Below, piece after piece: positions 1-7,805 of a stretch of 64,000 bases of DNA (its first letter is position 1; every line of letters begins with the position of its first letter). A model generated the notes under the pieces. It was not told the origin of the DNA. It was given only the letters and a program-made list of their open reading frames with translations, and did not search any database. The stretch is from Desulfobacterales bacterium (GTDB lineage: Bacteria; Desulfobacterota; Desulfobacteria; Desulfobacterales; JAFDDL01), in NCBI GenBank assembly GCA_034003325.1, contig JAVEYW010000005.1, forward strand, positions 22,689 through 86,688, written 5' to 3'. The translations under genes and the position numbers were made by a program.

Positions 1-105
1 TTTCGGAATCAGCGATTTGGCGGCGAACTTCCCGGTACCAGTCAGCAGTCTGTTCTTAAGGGTTTTGTTCCCGATTTTTAACAGGTCGTTTTCCATTCTA
101 TTCAT
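1..105 (-). CDS. thiG: Thiazole synthase ThiG, N-terminal part (runs off window)
   Basis: The window holds only the first 35 codons, read leftward from an ATG at 105 (a second ATG lies at 96). The translation has the ThiG N-terminal pattern, a hydrophobic 'LKIGNKTLKNRLLTGTGKF' stretch that forms the first strand of the TIM barrel and the phosphate-binding GTGK-type turn. ThiG builds the thiazole phosphate of thiamine from deoxyxylulose phosphate, dehydroglycine and sulfur delivered by ThiS. It starts 3 bases after the thiS stop, so the two are co-transcribed and should share the upstream TPP riboswitch. The rest of the gene, with the Schiff-base lysine, is outside the window. Confidence 0.88.
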   Translation of the reverse strand, partial: MNRMENDLLKIGNKTLKNRLLTGTGKFAAKSLIPK

Positions 106-108
106 TGA

Positions 109-306
109 TCAGCCGCCCCCGACAAAGCTTAGTACTTCCAGGTTATCGTTTTCTTCAAGCCAAACGGTATCCCAGTCATCTTTTTTTATAATGCGGTAAT
201 TGTGCTCCACGACCAAGCCTTTGCCGCTGAGCCCCTTGAGTTGAATAAACGCAAGAAGTGAGCAGGGCGTTATGTCTTCAGGGCTGCCGTTTACCGTCAC
301 CCTCAT
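109..306 (-). CDS. thiS: Sulfur carrier protein ThiS
   Basis: This 65-residue protein has the ubiquitin-like beta-grasp size and ends in Val-Gly-Gly-Gly, the C-terminal Gly-Gly that is adenylated and thiocarboxylated in ThiS. It hands sulfur to ThiG during thiazole formation in the cytoplasm. An AGGAGG ribosome binding site lies about 8 bases upstream of the ATG at 306 (plus-strand bases about 312-319). It is the first gene after the riboswitch and terminator on the minus strand and is followed at once by thiG. The length and C-terminus are normal. MoaD is the only similar family, and the thiG neighbour argues against it. Confidence 0.93.
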   Translation of the reverse strand: MRVTVNGSPEDITPCSLLAFIQLKGLSGKGLVVEHNYRIIKKDDWDTVWLEENDNLEVLSFVGGG

Positions 307-322
307 TCGGCGTCCTCCTGTA

Positions 323-361
323 AAATAAAAAAGCCGTTCACCTGCAAAGGCGAACGGCTTT
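323..361 (-). terminator. Intrinsic terminator of the thi leader (riboswitch expression platform)
   Basis: On the minus strand a GC-rich hairpin (arms at about 351-360 and 332-341, loop around TTTGCA) is followed by a T-rich run at 331-323. It lies between the TPP aptamer and the thiS ribosome binding site, so it should stop transcription when TPP is bound. That role is inferred from position; no competing antiterminator was worked out. Confidence 0.85.
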
Positions 362-404
362 CAACTATTTTAAAGCATATCGGTGTTGAATTAAAATAAT
401 TTAA

Positions 405-503
405 ATAGCCGCTTCCCTTCGCCGGCATTACCCGGATCAGGTTCCAAGGGTTGAATTCTTATCAAAAATTCTTCTCAGCTTTCCAGCACCCCTAGCGTGT
501 CTT
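405..503 (-). promoter_or_regulatory. TPP riboswitch (THI element)
   Basis: Read on the minus strand, this leader has the conserved THI-box blocks in order: GGGGTGC near 490, GCTGAGA near 474-480, then ACCCTTGGAACCTGATC and GGGTAATGCCGGCGAAGGGA around 415-455. These are the pyrimidine- and pyrophosphate-sensor cores of the TPP aptamer. It lies about 100-200 bases upstream of thiS with a terminator hairpin in between, the standard arrangement for transcriptional repression of thiamine synthesis genes by TPP. Confidence 0.95.
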
Positions 504-566
504 GCTTCTTCCTATGAAGTCCTTCGGTGTTTGTCAATGATTGATTTTTTTTGCCATGAAAATTTC

Positions 567-596
567 TTGACAATTGAAAATAAAATTAGGTAATGT
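567..596 (+). promoter_or_regulatory. Possible sigma-70 promoter for the thiolase operon
   Basis: A perfect TTGACA (567-572) is followed after 18 bases by TAATGT (591-596), a weak -10 match. The region between is very AT-rich. It lies about 75 bases upstream of the thiolase start chosen here. Only the -35 match is strong. Confidence 0.4.
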
Positions 597-667
597 CGCA
601 TTTGCTACACAAAACGTTGAGGGAGCGACATACTATCTCTGAAACAGCGGAAACAAAGGAACGCAGA

Positions 668-1843
668 ATGCAGGAAGCCGTCATTGTCAGTGCCGTTCGA
701 ACGCCTATCGGCAGTTTTAATGGAAGTCTAAAAGCCATGGGTGCCACTGATTTGGGCGGGATTGTTATTGCTGAGGCCGTGAAGCGGGCGGGCATTGCAA
801 AAGAGGTGGTCAATGAGGTGGTCATGGGGCAGGTTTTGCCGTGCGGCAGCGGGCAGAACCCGGCCAAGCAGGCAGCGGTCAAGGCCGGTATGCCGGATGC
901 TGCCGAGTGCCTGACGGTGAATAAGGTATGCGGCTCAAGCCTTAAGGCCGTGATGCTGGCCGCTCAAGCCATTGCCGTGGGAGATGCGGACGTAGTGGTG
1001 GCCGGTGGCATGGAAAGCATGACCAATGCCCCGTATTATCTTGAGAAAGCTAGATTCGGTTATCGCATGGGCGCGGGTGCTCTTCAGGACCATATGATTC
1101 ATGACGGGCTCTGGGATATTGTGAATGATTTTCACATGGGCATGAGCAATGAGTTGTGCTCGGAAAAATACAACATCTCGCGCGAGGATCAAGACCGCTT
1201 TGCCGAAGAATCCTACCGCCGGGCGGTGTTGGCGGTTGAGTCCGGCATATTTGACGAGGAAATCGTTTCGATTGAGATGGCCCGCCGAAAGGGTGAAATA
1301 AAACTGTTCAGCCGGGATGAATGCCCCAAGCCGACCAGTTATGATGCCCTGGCCGGAATGAAACCCGCCTTTAAATCAGGGGGTGTGGGTACGGCCGGAA
1401 ATGCTTCGATCATCAGTGACGGCGCGGCAGCAGCTGTGGTGATGTCCCGGGCCAAGGCCGAAACGCTGGGGTGCCCCATTTTAGCCACGATCGGTGCGCA
1501 GGCATCGGCGGCGATTGAAATGAAATATGTACTGGTTGCGCCCATTTGGGCAATACCCAAATGCCTTGCAAAAGAGCGCATTCACAAAGACGATATCGAT
1601 TTATACGAAATTAACGAAGCGTTCAGTGGCTCGAGCGTGGCGGTGCTTCGAGAGTTGGGCCTCGATCCGGCAAAGGTCAACGTCAACGGTGGTAGCGTTG
1701 CGCTGGGTCATCCCATTGGCGCCAGCGGGTGCCGGGTTCTGGTGAGCCTACTTCATGAAATGATTCGACGGAATAAACGCACCGGCCTTGCCTCTTTGTG
1801 TCTCGGGGGAGGGGAAGCGGTCGCGCTAATTATAAAAAGATGA
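668..1843 (+). CDS. Acetyl-CoA acetyltransferase (thiolase II family)
   Basis: From the ATG at 668 the protein has 391 residues, the normal thiolase length; an upstream in-frame ATG at 593 would add 25 residues not found in the family. The active site is complete: nucleophile Cys88 in VNKVCGSS, His348 in GHPIGASG and acid/base Cys378 in SLCLGGG, the last two at the numbers usual for biosynthetic thiolases. It condenses or cleaves acetoacetyl-CoA or a related 3-ketoacyl-CoA. The next gene, 31 bases on, is a 3-hydroxyacyl-CoA dehydrogenase, so the pair can interconvert acetyl-CoA and 3-hydroxybutyryl-CoA. Whether it degrades fatty or branched acids or makes C4 units cannot be told from sequence. 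Confidence 0.93.
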   Translation: MQEAVIVSAVRTPIGSFNGSLKAMGATDLGGIVIAEAVKRAGIAKEVVNEVVMGQVLPCGSGQNPAKQAAVKAGMPDAAECLTVNKVCGSSLKAVMLAAQAIAVGDADVVVAGGMESMTNAPYYLEKARFGYRMGAGALQDHMIHDGLWDIVNDFHMGMSNELCSEKYNISREDQDRFAEESYRRAVLAVESGIFDEEIVSIEMARRKGEIKLFSRDECPKPTSYDALAGMKPAFKSGGVGTAGNASIISDGAAAAVVMSRAKAETLGCPILATIGAQASAAIEMKYVLVAPIWAIPKCLAKERIHKDDIDLYEINEAFSGSSVAVLRELGLDPAKVNVNGGSVALGHPIGASGCRVLVSLLHEMIRRNKRTGLASLCLGGGEAVALIIKR

Positions 1844-1874
1844 AACCAAATAAATACGGGGACGGTTGAAAACA

Positions 1875-2729
1875 ATGGATGTTAAAACATTTGGGGTAAT
1901 TGGTGCCGGTCAGATGGGCAATGGGATTGCGCAGGTTGCGGCGATGAGCGGACTGGCCGTAATCATGAGCGATATCAAGCAGGAGTTTGTGGACAAAGGC
2001 ATCGATACCATTGCCAAGAACCTTGGCCGCAGTGTTGCCAAGGGGAAGATGGCGGAAGCCGAAAAAAATGAAATCCTGGGACGAATCAAGCCAACCGTCG
2101 AATTGAAGGATATGGCGGACGCGGATTTCGTGGTGGAAGCCGCGACGGAAAACGAACCCGTCAAGTTTAAGATTTTCCGCGATCTAGAAGTGATTTGCGC
2201 GCCGCAGGTGATTCTCGCCTCCAACACCTCTTCGATACCCATTGGCCGGATTGCGGTTCAGACCCGTCGACCCGATAAGGTGATCGGCATGCATTTCATG
2301 AACCCTGTGCCGGTGATGAAACTGGTGGAAGTGATTCGCGGAATTGCCACGTCGGATGACACCTTTCAGACCACTTTGGATTTGGCGCTTAAATTCGGCA
2401 AAACACCGGCGTCGGCCAACGACTATCCCGGCTTTATCGCCAACCGGATTTTGCTGCCCATGATCAACGAGGCGATTTTTGCGCTTTATCACGGTGTGGG
2501 GACCAAGGAAGACATCGATACGGTGATGAAGCTGGGAATGAATCACCCCATGGGCCCGCTGGCATTGGCTGATTTGATCGGGCTTGATACTTGCCTGGCG
2601 ATCATGGAAACTATCTACAACGGATTTAAGGATTCAAAATACCGGCCCTGTCCGCTGCTGGTGAAATATGTCGAAGCAGGATGGTTGGGACGCAAGACGG
2701 GAAGAGGGTTTTACGAATATAACGAATAA
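1875..2729 (+). CDS. hbd: 3-hydroxyacyl-CoA (3-hydroxybutyryl-CoA) dehydrogenase
   Basis: The protein has 284 residues from the ATG at 1875; a TTG three codons upstream is also in frame, but the GGGGACGG ribosome-site-like stretch fits the ATG better. An N-terminal Rossmann fold with GAGQMG (residues 10-15) binds NAD. The SNTSS loop, the HFMNP segment with the catalytic His and the later PGFIANRIL segment are all present. It oxidises 3-hydroxybutyryl-CoA or similar substrates to the ketoacyl-CoA used by the thiolase just upstream. It is likely co-transcribed with the thiolase and ends at a terminator hairpin. Confidence 0.93.
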   Translation: MDVKTFGVIGAGQMGNGIAQVAAMSGLAVIMSDIKQEFVDKGIDTIAKNLGRSVAKGKMAEAEKNEILGRIKPTVELKDMADADFVVEAATENEPVKFKIFRDLEVICAPQVILASNTSSIPIGRIAVQTRRPDKVIGMHFMNPVPVMKLVEVIRGIATSDDTFQTTLDLALKFGKTPASANDYPGFIANRILLPMINEAIFALYHGVGTKEDIDTVMKLGMNHPMGPLALADLIGLDTCLAIMETIYNGFKDSKYRPCPLLVKYVEAGWLGRKTGRGFYEYNE

Positions 2730-2752
2730 GCCGGTGCTGATTCGGCTTTTTT
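2728..2752 (+). terminator. Intrinsic terminator after hbd
   Basis: A 6-bp stem AAGCCG/CGGCTT (2728-2733 and 2743-2748) is followed by T residues and begins inside the hbd stop codon. It closes the thiolase-hbd unit. Confidence 0.7.
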
Positions 2753-2807
2753 GAAAATAAGTCGTTTTTTTTAACAAGAGATCTCGTTTTTCTAAAAAAG
2801 TTGTGTT

Positions 2808-2855
2808 AAGGTCGCAATTCGCCTCATACGATGGGATGAATTACGGCCTTTTTTT
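2808..2855 (+). terminator. Second long hairpin with T-tract upstream of the vor genes
   Basis: AAGGTCG (2808-2814) pairs with CGGCCTT (2844-2850), and AATTC/GAATT pair inside it, giving a long interrupted stem followed directly by a run of seven T residues. It lies about 80 bases after the hbd terminator and 130 bases before the vorD start. It could be a back-up terminator, the end of a small RNA, or an attenuator in the vor leader. Sequence alone does not decide. Confidence 0.55.
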
Positions 2856-2942
2856 ATTTGGGCGAACCAAAGTGGATTGCCTTTTTTTTCAGATAGTTGT
2901 CTAATTACATGGCCATCGGTGGAAAGGCCCGCGATATAAAAT

Positions 2943-2954
2943 GAGCGAACGCTC
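2943..2954. promoter_or_regulatory. Palindrome GAGCGAACGCTC, candidate operator upstream of vorD
   Basis: A perfect 12-base palindrome lies 32 bases upstream of the vorD start and just after a TATAAA (2934-2939) that could be a -10 box. Palindromes of this size and place are typical for TetR-family repressors of acyl-CoA degradation genes. No regulator gene of that type is in the window, so the assignment is inference. Confidence 0.35.
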
Positions 2955-2986
2955 GGTTTGGTGGATATAGAAAGGAGTCAGGCAAG

Positions 2987-3214
2987 ATGTCGTTTAAGCA
3001 CAGCATTGATGGGTTACGATGCAAGGGCTGCGGCTTGTGTGTCGAGATATGCCCGAAACACGTTCTGGAATTATCCAAAAAGGTCAATATCAAGGGATAT
3101 ATGCCGGCCTATCAGGCGCGGCCCGAAGATTGTATCAAGTGTTCGGCTTGCTGCATCATGTGCCCGGATGTGGCCATTACCATTGAAGAAATAGAGGATG
3201 AGACTGCGGAATAA
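2987..3214 (+). CDS. vorD: 2-oxoacid:ferredoxin oxidoreductase, delta (ferredoxin) subunit
   Basis: The 75-residue protein has two 4Fe-4S motifs, [12 protein letters not shown] (residues 12-23) and [12 protein letters not shown] (about 49-60), the arrangement of the small delta subunit of four-subunit 2-oxoacid oxidoreductases. It carries electrons from the TPP site of the beta subunit to external ferredoxin. An AAAGGAGT ribosome site precedes the ATG. It heads the vorDBAC order, with the alpha subunit 19 bases downstream. A free ferredoxin is the alternative, made unlikely by the neighbours. Confidence 0.9.
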   Translation: MSFKHSIDGLRCKGCGLCVEICPKHVLELSKKVNIKGYMPAYQARPEDCIKCSACCIMCPDVAITIEEIEDETAE

Positions 3215-3233
3215 CCGGAAGGAAACACTATTT

Positions 3234-4304
3234 ATGGGCAAAGTATTGATGAAAGGAAACGAAGCGATCGCCGAGGCGGCCATTCAAGCGGGGTGTTTGA
3301 ATTATTTTGCTTATCCGATCACCCCTCAATCCGAGGTGGCGGAATATCTTTCCAGGCGGCTGCCGGAAGTGGGGGGGCGCTTTTTGCAGGGAGAGAGTGA
3401 AGTGGCGGTGGGATATATGATTTTTGGCGCTTCCGCTGCCGGAGAAAGGGTGTTTACCACTTCCTCGAGCCCCGGCATCAGTTTGATGAGCGAGGCCATC
3501 AGTTATATTGCGTCGGCGCAGTTGCCGGCGGTGTTGGTCAATATTGTCCGGGGAGGTCCGGGGCTGGGTGGCATATTGCCTTCCCAGGCCGACTATTTTC
3601 AGGCAACCAAGGGCGGCGGACACGGGGACTATCGACTGATTGTCCTGGCGCCGGCGAGTGTTCAGGAAGCTGTTGACATGATGATGGTGGCTTTTCCATT
3701 GGCGGAAAAATACCGTAATCCCGTAATGCTGCTGGGTGACGGGCTGATCGGCCAGATGATGGAGCCGGTATCTTTCCCGGACGGTCCTGCCGTTGCGCCG
3801 AGCAACAAGGACGAATGGGCCACCAACGGCATGGAAACCCGAAATAGCGATAAACGAAACCTGGTCAGAACTCTTTTTCTTGAGGCAGAGGCGCTCAGTG
3901 CGCATAACGAGATGCTTCGGGATAAATATAAGCTGATTGAACAAAACGAGGTTCGGTATGAACTCTATAATATGGACGGGGATTATCGATTGCTGGTTGT
4001 GTCTTTCGGTACCATGAGCCGGGTTTGCCGGACAGCCATTGATATTCTCAAAGAGGCCGGAATTGAAGTCGGCATGCTACGTCCGAAGAGTTTGTGGCCG
4101 TTTCCAGTTCAGGCCATTCGTGAGGCTGCAAGCAAGAAAAGTTGTGTGGGGGTTGCCAGTATTGAGATGAATATGGGTCAGATGATCGAAGACGTGGATC
4201 GTAGTGTGCAGGGCCGGTGCCCGGTCAAATGGTTCGGCAAGGCAGGGGGGGATATCCCTACGCCCGAGCATGTGGTGGATTTTCTGAAGGGAATGCTCGA
4301 TTAA
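3234..4304 (+). CDS. vorB: 2-oxoacid:ferredoxin oxidoreductase, alpha subunit (VorB-like)
   Basis: This 356-residue subunit starts at the ATG at 3234 behind GGAAGGAAA; the open frame reaches 12 codons further up into vorD without family support. It opens with the MKGNEAIAEAAIQAGC pattern and has YPITPQSE, a GESEVA loop and the RGGPGLGGILPSQADYFQA segment typical of alpha subunits in the branched-chain 2-oxoacid (VOR) group. The complex oxidatively decarboxylates a 2-oxoacid to an acyl-CoA and reduces ferredoxin. Branched-chain 2-oxoacids are the best guess for substrate from the motif style and the acyl-CoA dehydrogenase downstream; 2-oxoglutarate remains possible. Confidence 0.88.
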   Translation: MGKVLMKGNEAIAEAAIQAGCLNYFAYPITPQSEVAEYLSRRLPEVGGRFLQGESEVAVGYMIFGASAAGERVFTTSSSPGISLMSEAISYIASAQLPAVLVNIVRGGPGLGGILPSQADYFQATKGGGHGDYRLIVLAPASVQEAVDMMMVAFPLAEKYRNPVMLLGDGLIGQMMEPVSFPDGPAVAPSNKDEWATNGMETRNSDKRNLVRTLFLEAEALSAHNEMLRDKYKLIEQNEVRYELYNMDGDYRLLVVSFGTMSRVCRTAIDILKEAGIEVGMLRPKSLWPFPVQAIREAASKKSCVGVASIEMNMGQMIEDVDRSVQGRCPVKWFGKAGGDIPTPEHVVDFLKGMLD

Positions 4305-4357
4305 GGCGCATTTCGGTCTCCACCGAAGGGAATAGATAAAATAAGGAGCATGATAAG

Positions 4358-5095
4358 ATGGGCAAAGCATTTCATAGACCGCAAACCCTCACGGAAACCC
4401 CTACCCACTATTGCCCGGGCTGTACCCATGGCATAACGAACCGGCTGGTGGCGGAAGTTATCGATGAGCTGGGGATTCGAAAACGCACGGTAGGAGTTGC
4501 ACCCGTGGGGTGTGCGGTATTGATGTATAATTATCTGAATTGTGATTTTCAGGAAGCGGCCCACGGCAGGGCGCCGGCCATGGCCACGGGGATCAAACGG
4601 GTGCGACCGGATTTGATGGTGTTTACCTACCAGGGCGATGGGGATTTGGCCAGTATCGGGTTGAGCGAAATTATTCATGCCGCCAACCGGGGGGAGAAAT
4701 TCACCACCATTTTTATTAATAACGCCGTGTATGGCATGACCGGCGGTCAGATGGCCCCCACGAGCCTGCCCAACCAGAAAACCACCACGTCGCCATTGGG
4801 GCGCGATACTCGGGATATCGGAATGCCGCTGCGAGTGTCCGAACTGCTCGCCACCCTGCAAACACCAAGCTATATAACGCGCCAGGCTGTTTTGCGACCC
4901 AAGTACATCGTTAAGGCGAAAAAGGCCATTAAAAAGGCCTTTACCTATCAGATGGAGAATCGTTGTTTCAGCCTGGTGGAAGTTATCAGCACCTGCCCCA
5001 CCAACTGGGGCCTAACACCGGTGAAAGCGCTTGCGTGGGCCGAGGAAAATTTACTGCCCTACTATCCCTTGGGTGAATTCAAAATGCCGGAATAA
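4358..5095 (+). CDS. vorA: 2-oxoacid:ferredoxin oxidoreductase, beta (TPP) subunit
   Basis: The 245-residue protein is the TPP-binding half of the enzyme. It shows the HYCPGC motif near residue 18, a VGCAV segment, and the GDGD...NN TPP/Mg signature around residues 92-120 (YQGDGDLASIG, then FINNAVYGMTGGQ). These positions are as expected for beta subunits of about 250 residues. It sits 53 bases after the alpha gene, with an ATAAGGAGCAT ribosome site, and is followed 15 bases on by gamma. The catalytic complex is cytoplasmic and oxygen-sensitive, which supports an anaerobic host. Confidence 0.9.
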   Translation: MGKAFHRPQTLTETPTHYCPGCTHGITNRLVAEVIDELGIRKRTVGVAPVGCAVLMYNYLNCDFQEAAHGRAPAMATGIKRVRPDLMVFTYQGDGDLASIGLSEIIHAANRGEKFTTIFINNAVYGMTGGQMAPTSLPNQKTTTSPLGRDTRDIGMPLRVSELLATLQTPSYITRQAVLRPKYIVKAKKAIKKAFTYQMENRCFSLVEVISTCPTNWGLTPVKALAWAEENLLPYYPLGEFKMPE

Positions 5096-5110
5096 CAGGA
5101 GGACAAACGT

Positions 5111-5653
5111 ATGCAACAAGAAGTGATGTTCGCCGGATTCGGCGGTCAGGGGATATTGCTTATCGGCAAAATTCTGGCATCTGCTGCCATGGAGAGCGGT
5201 TATCAGGTGGCCTGGGTCCCTTCTTACGGTCCCGAGATGAGAGGAGGAACCGCCTATTGCACCGTGGTGATCAGCGACGGGGTGATCGGGTCTCCGGTCA
5301 TCAAAAACCCGAGCCATTTGATCGCTATGAACCGGCCGAGTCTGGAAAAATTCATTCACACGGTCAAGCCGGGCGGCGTGGTCTTGATTAACAGCTCGAT
5401 TATCGATATTGGTGCGGGCAGGGCGGATGTGGATGAGTTAAAGGTGCCCACCAATGAGATTGCAGCGGCTGCCGGCAGTCCTCAGGCCGCTAATATCGTC
5501 GCATTGGGTGCCTTTGTCGCCAGAAGTAAGATTATTGAGTTTGAAGCCATAAAAAAGGCGGTCAAAAAAGAGTTTTCGAAAAAGGTCAAATTGATTCCGA
5601 TGAATATGGATGCATTGGAACGCGGCCGCGAGGTTGCATTGCAGGGGAAATAA
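5111..5653 (+). CDS. vorC: 2-oxoacid:ferredoxin oxidoreductase, gamma subunit
   Basis: The 180-residue protein begins with the gamma-subunit signature FAGFGGQGILLIGKILA and contains the SYGPEMRGGTAYC segment, both diagnostic of the CoA-binding gamma domain in pyruvate/2-oxoacid ferredoxin oxidoreductases. An AGGAGGACAAACGT ribosome site lies just before the ATG. It completes the vorDBAC set of delta, alpha, beta and gamma. The reading frame of the following acyl-CoA dehydrogenase opens inside this gene, but its real start is downstream. Confidence 0.92.
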   Translation: MQQEVMFAGFGGQGILLIGKILASAAMESGYQVAWVPSYGPEMRGGTAYCTVVISDGVIGSPVIKNPSHLIAMNRPSLEKFIHTVKPGGVVLINSSIIDIGAGRADVDELKVPTNEIAAAAGSPQAANIVALGAFVARSKIIEFEAIKKAVKKEFSKKVKLIPMNMDALERGREVALQGK

Positions 5654-5735
5654 CGCGTTTATTGCGTTGTATAAAAAGGCAAGGCTAACCCGGCTGTCAC
5701 CCTGGCGGCCGGACCGGGCGTATGGGAGAATCGTT

Positions 5736-6887
5736 ATGAGTGTGCAACTGACCAAAGAGCAACTCATGATTCAGTCGATGGTTCGGGAGTTTTCCAGAAA
5801 AGTTATCGCTCAAACCGCTGCGGAGCGGGATCAAACCAAAGCCTTTCCGGCAGAAAATATTAGGCAGATGGCTGAGTTGGGGCTGATGGGAATGATGGTG
5901 CCCGCAGCATATAACGGCGAGGGCGCCGATACCGTCAGTTATGTGCTGGCCCTGTCCGAGATTGCCTATTCCTGTGCTTCCACGGCGGTTATCATGTCGG
6001 TTCATAATTCCATTGTCTGTGATAGCCTTTATCGTTACGGTACGCCCGAGCAAAAAGAGCGGTTTCTCAAACCCATGGCCAATGGCGAGATTATCGGCGC
6101 TTTTGCGCTGACGGAGCCCACTGCGGGTTCTGATCCGCTTCGGCAGGAAACAACGGCCGAGCCGGCTGGCGATATCTATGTGTTAAACGGAACGAAACGC
6201 TTCATTACCTCCGGTAAAAACGGTGGGCTGATTATTGTGACGGCCAAGACAGACCCGAACCTCGGTCATAAGGGAATCAGTGCCTTTCTAGTTCCGCAGG
6301 GGGCGCCGGGAATGAGCGTTGGCCACATGGAAGATAAAATGGGGCTTCGGGCTTCGGATACGGTGGACTTGATTTTTGATAACTGCCGCATACCCGCGGA
6401 AAACCTGCTGGGCAAAATCGGGGATGGATTTAAAATTGCCATGACCGGTTTGGACGGGGGGCGTATCGGTATTGCGGCTCAATCCGTTGGTTTGGCGCAG
6501 GCCGCTTTTGACGAGGCGGTCAAATACGCGAAGCAGCGTGAGCAATTCGGGCAGAAAATCTCCAAGTTTCAGGCGCTCAGGTTTATCCTTGCGGATATGG
6601 CCGTTGACATTGAGGCTGCCCGGCAGCTCATGTTTTTGGCGGCTGCCATGAAAGACAGGGGTGAAAACGTAACCCTTCAGGCGGCCATGGCCAAACTTTA
6701 CGCATCCGAGATGGTCAACCGAATTACCGCCAAAGCGATCCAGATTCACGGTGGGTACGGTTTTACCAAGGATTATCCGGTGGAGCGGTTCTACCGGGAC
6801 GCCCGGGTATTTACCATTTATGAAGGAACATCGGAAATTCAACGGGTTGTGATATCCAATCACCTATTAAAGGATAAAAGGGGATAG
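5736..6887 (+). CDS. Acyl-CoA dehydrogenase (short/branched-chain type)
   Basis: From the ATG at 5736, behind GGGAGAATCGTT, the protein has 383 residues, the standard length; an in-frame ATG at 5610 lies inside vorC and would add 42 unrelated residues. It contains the FAD and substrate segments ALTEPTAGSD and GTKRFITSG, and the catalytic base Glu363 in YEGTSEIQR, the position used by butyryl-CoA and isobutyryl-CoA dehydrogenases. It oxidises acyl-CoA to enoyl-CoA, passing electrons to an electron-transfer flavoprotein not encoded here. Next to vorDBAC it could act on acyl-CoAs made from branched-chain 2-oxoacids; the exact substrate is not readable. Confidence 0.92.
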   Translation: MSVQLTKEQLMIQSMVREFSRKVIAQTAAERDQTKAFPAENIRQMAELGLMGMMVPAAYNGEGADTVSYVLALSEIAYSCASTAVIMSVHNSIVCDSLYRYGTPEQKERFLKPMANGEIIGAFALTEPTAGSDPLRQETTAEPAGDIYVLNGTKRFITSGKNGGLIIVTAKTDPNLGHKGISAFLVPQGAPGMSVGHMEDKMGLRASDTVDLIFDNCRIPAENLLGKIGDGFKIAMTGLDGGRIGIAAQSVGLAQAAFDEAVKYAKQREQFGQKISKFQALRFILADMAVDIEAARQLMFLAAAMKDRGENVTLQAAMAKLYASEMVNRITAKAIQIHGGYGFTKDYPVERFYRDARVFTIYEGTSEIQRVVISNHLLKDKRG

Positions 6888-7805
6888 CGGTCAGGCGCTT
6901 ATGTTGATGACGGCATCATGTAAAATCGCAGATAACCGGAGATATTTTTAGAAAATAAGCGGGATGCAAATTGTTGACAACTTGTTTATAACGCTTTTAA
7001 CGTATTGATTCGATTTGTTAAATTTTTCATAGGCGCCCAGTGGCAAATTCTACAGGCCATTGGAAGGTATTGATTAGAAAATATATATAAAAAAACAATT
7101 AATTGCGATATGTTTAAACCAATGTCGTTAACGTTTCATAACGGTCATTATTAGGGCTTGACTGAGAAACGCCTTTGGCTTATCTACTTCTCGAACACGA
7201 TTCGTTGAATCGTGGTTGCCCATCCAGCTCCACCAGATCCAGATAGATATAGATTTTTTTTCGGTTAATTGGCCCAACGGGATATTTCCCGCTTTCAGAC
7301 ACAGCATCAATAGTGTGCGCCGTTCGGGCAGAGGGCTTCTCCCCGGGCGTTCTGATCCGCTATGCAGGAGAGTGTCACGGGATAGTGCAGACAGATGGAT
7401 TTCCACTAGCTCTTTTTGGTCAGTTCCTATTATGTGAAGTCGCAGACGACCCGGAAATATGATTTTGTTGATGTTTTTTGAGGCTGAAGCAGCCGCACCA
7501 GCGTGAATGGATCGACCGACGACAGTCACCGATTTCCTGCAGAATGCTCAAAATGCCAATCGGGCTTCAATACCGCAGACACCCGGATGGCCCGAACGGC
7601 GCCTTTACTTAACCCCGCTGATTATTTTTAAACCTATGGCGGGCTGAACGCCTTTGCTTCTCACCGGCGATAGACGGCATTGATCATCATCCCTCGGAAA
7701 TAATTCTATAGATTCTCTTGCTGTTTCATGTTAATCGAAAAGCGAAAAAATCATTTTTAAGCGCATTGAAATTGAAGCGGAAAGCGCCGTCAACGGGCGA
7801 CGAAG
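6888..7805. other. 918-bp stretch without a recognisable gene
   Basis: No open frame here resembles a known protein. A 133-codon minus-strand frame (7529-7128) has no plausible ribosome site, and similarity-looking fragments in neighbouring frames do not resolve into a family. Bases 6960-7130 are AT-rich and contain a TTGACA (6971-6976) with no good -10. A decayed gene around 7130-7530 is possible but unproven. No terminator was seen after the acyl-CoA dehydrogenase. Confidence 0.5.

Noticed and set aside
593..667. N-terminal extension of the thiolase from the ATG at 593
   Set aside because: The 25 extra residues are not part of the thiolase fold, and the 668 start restores the usual active-site numbering.
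3228..3944. Long minus-strand frame opposite vorB
   Set aside because: Shadow of the real gene; His/Arg-rich translation without domains.
7128..7529. Minus-strand open frame of 133 codons in the empty region
   Set aside because: No recognisable domain, no ribosome site, and unusual composition; treated as chance or decayed sequence.
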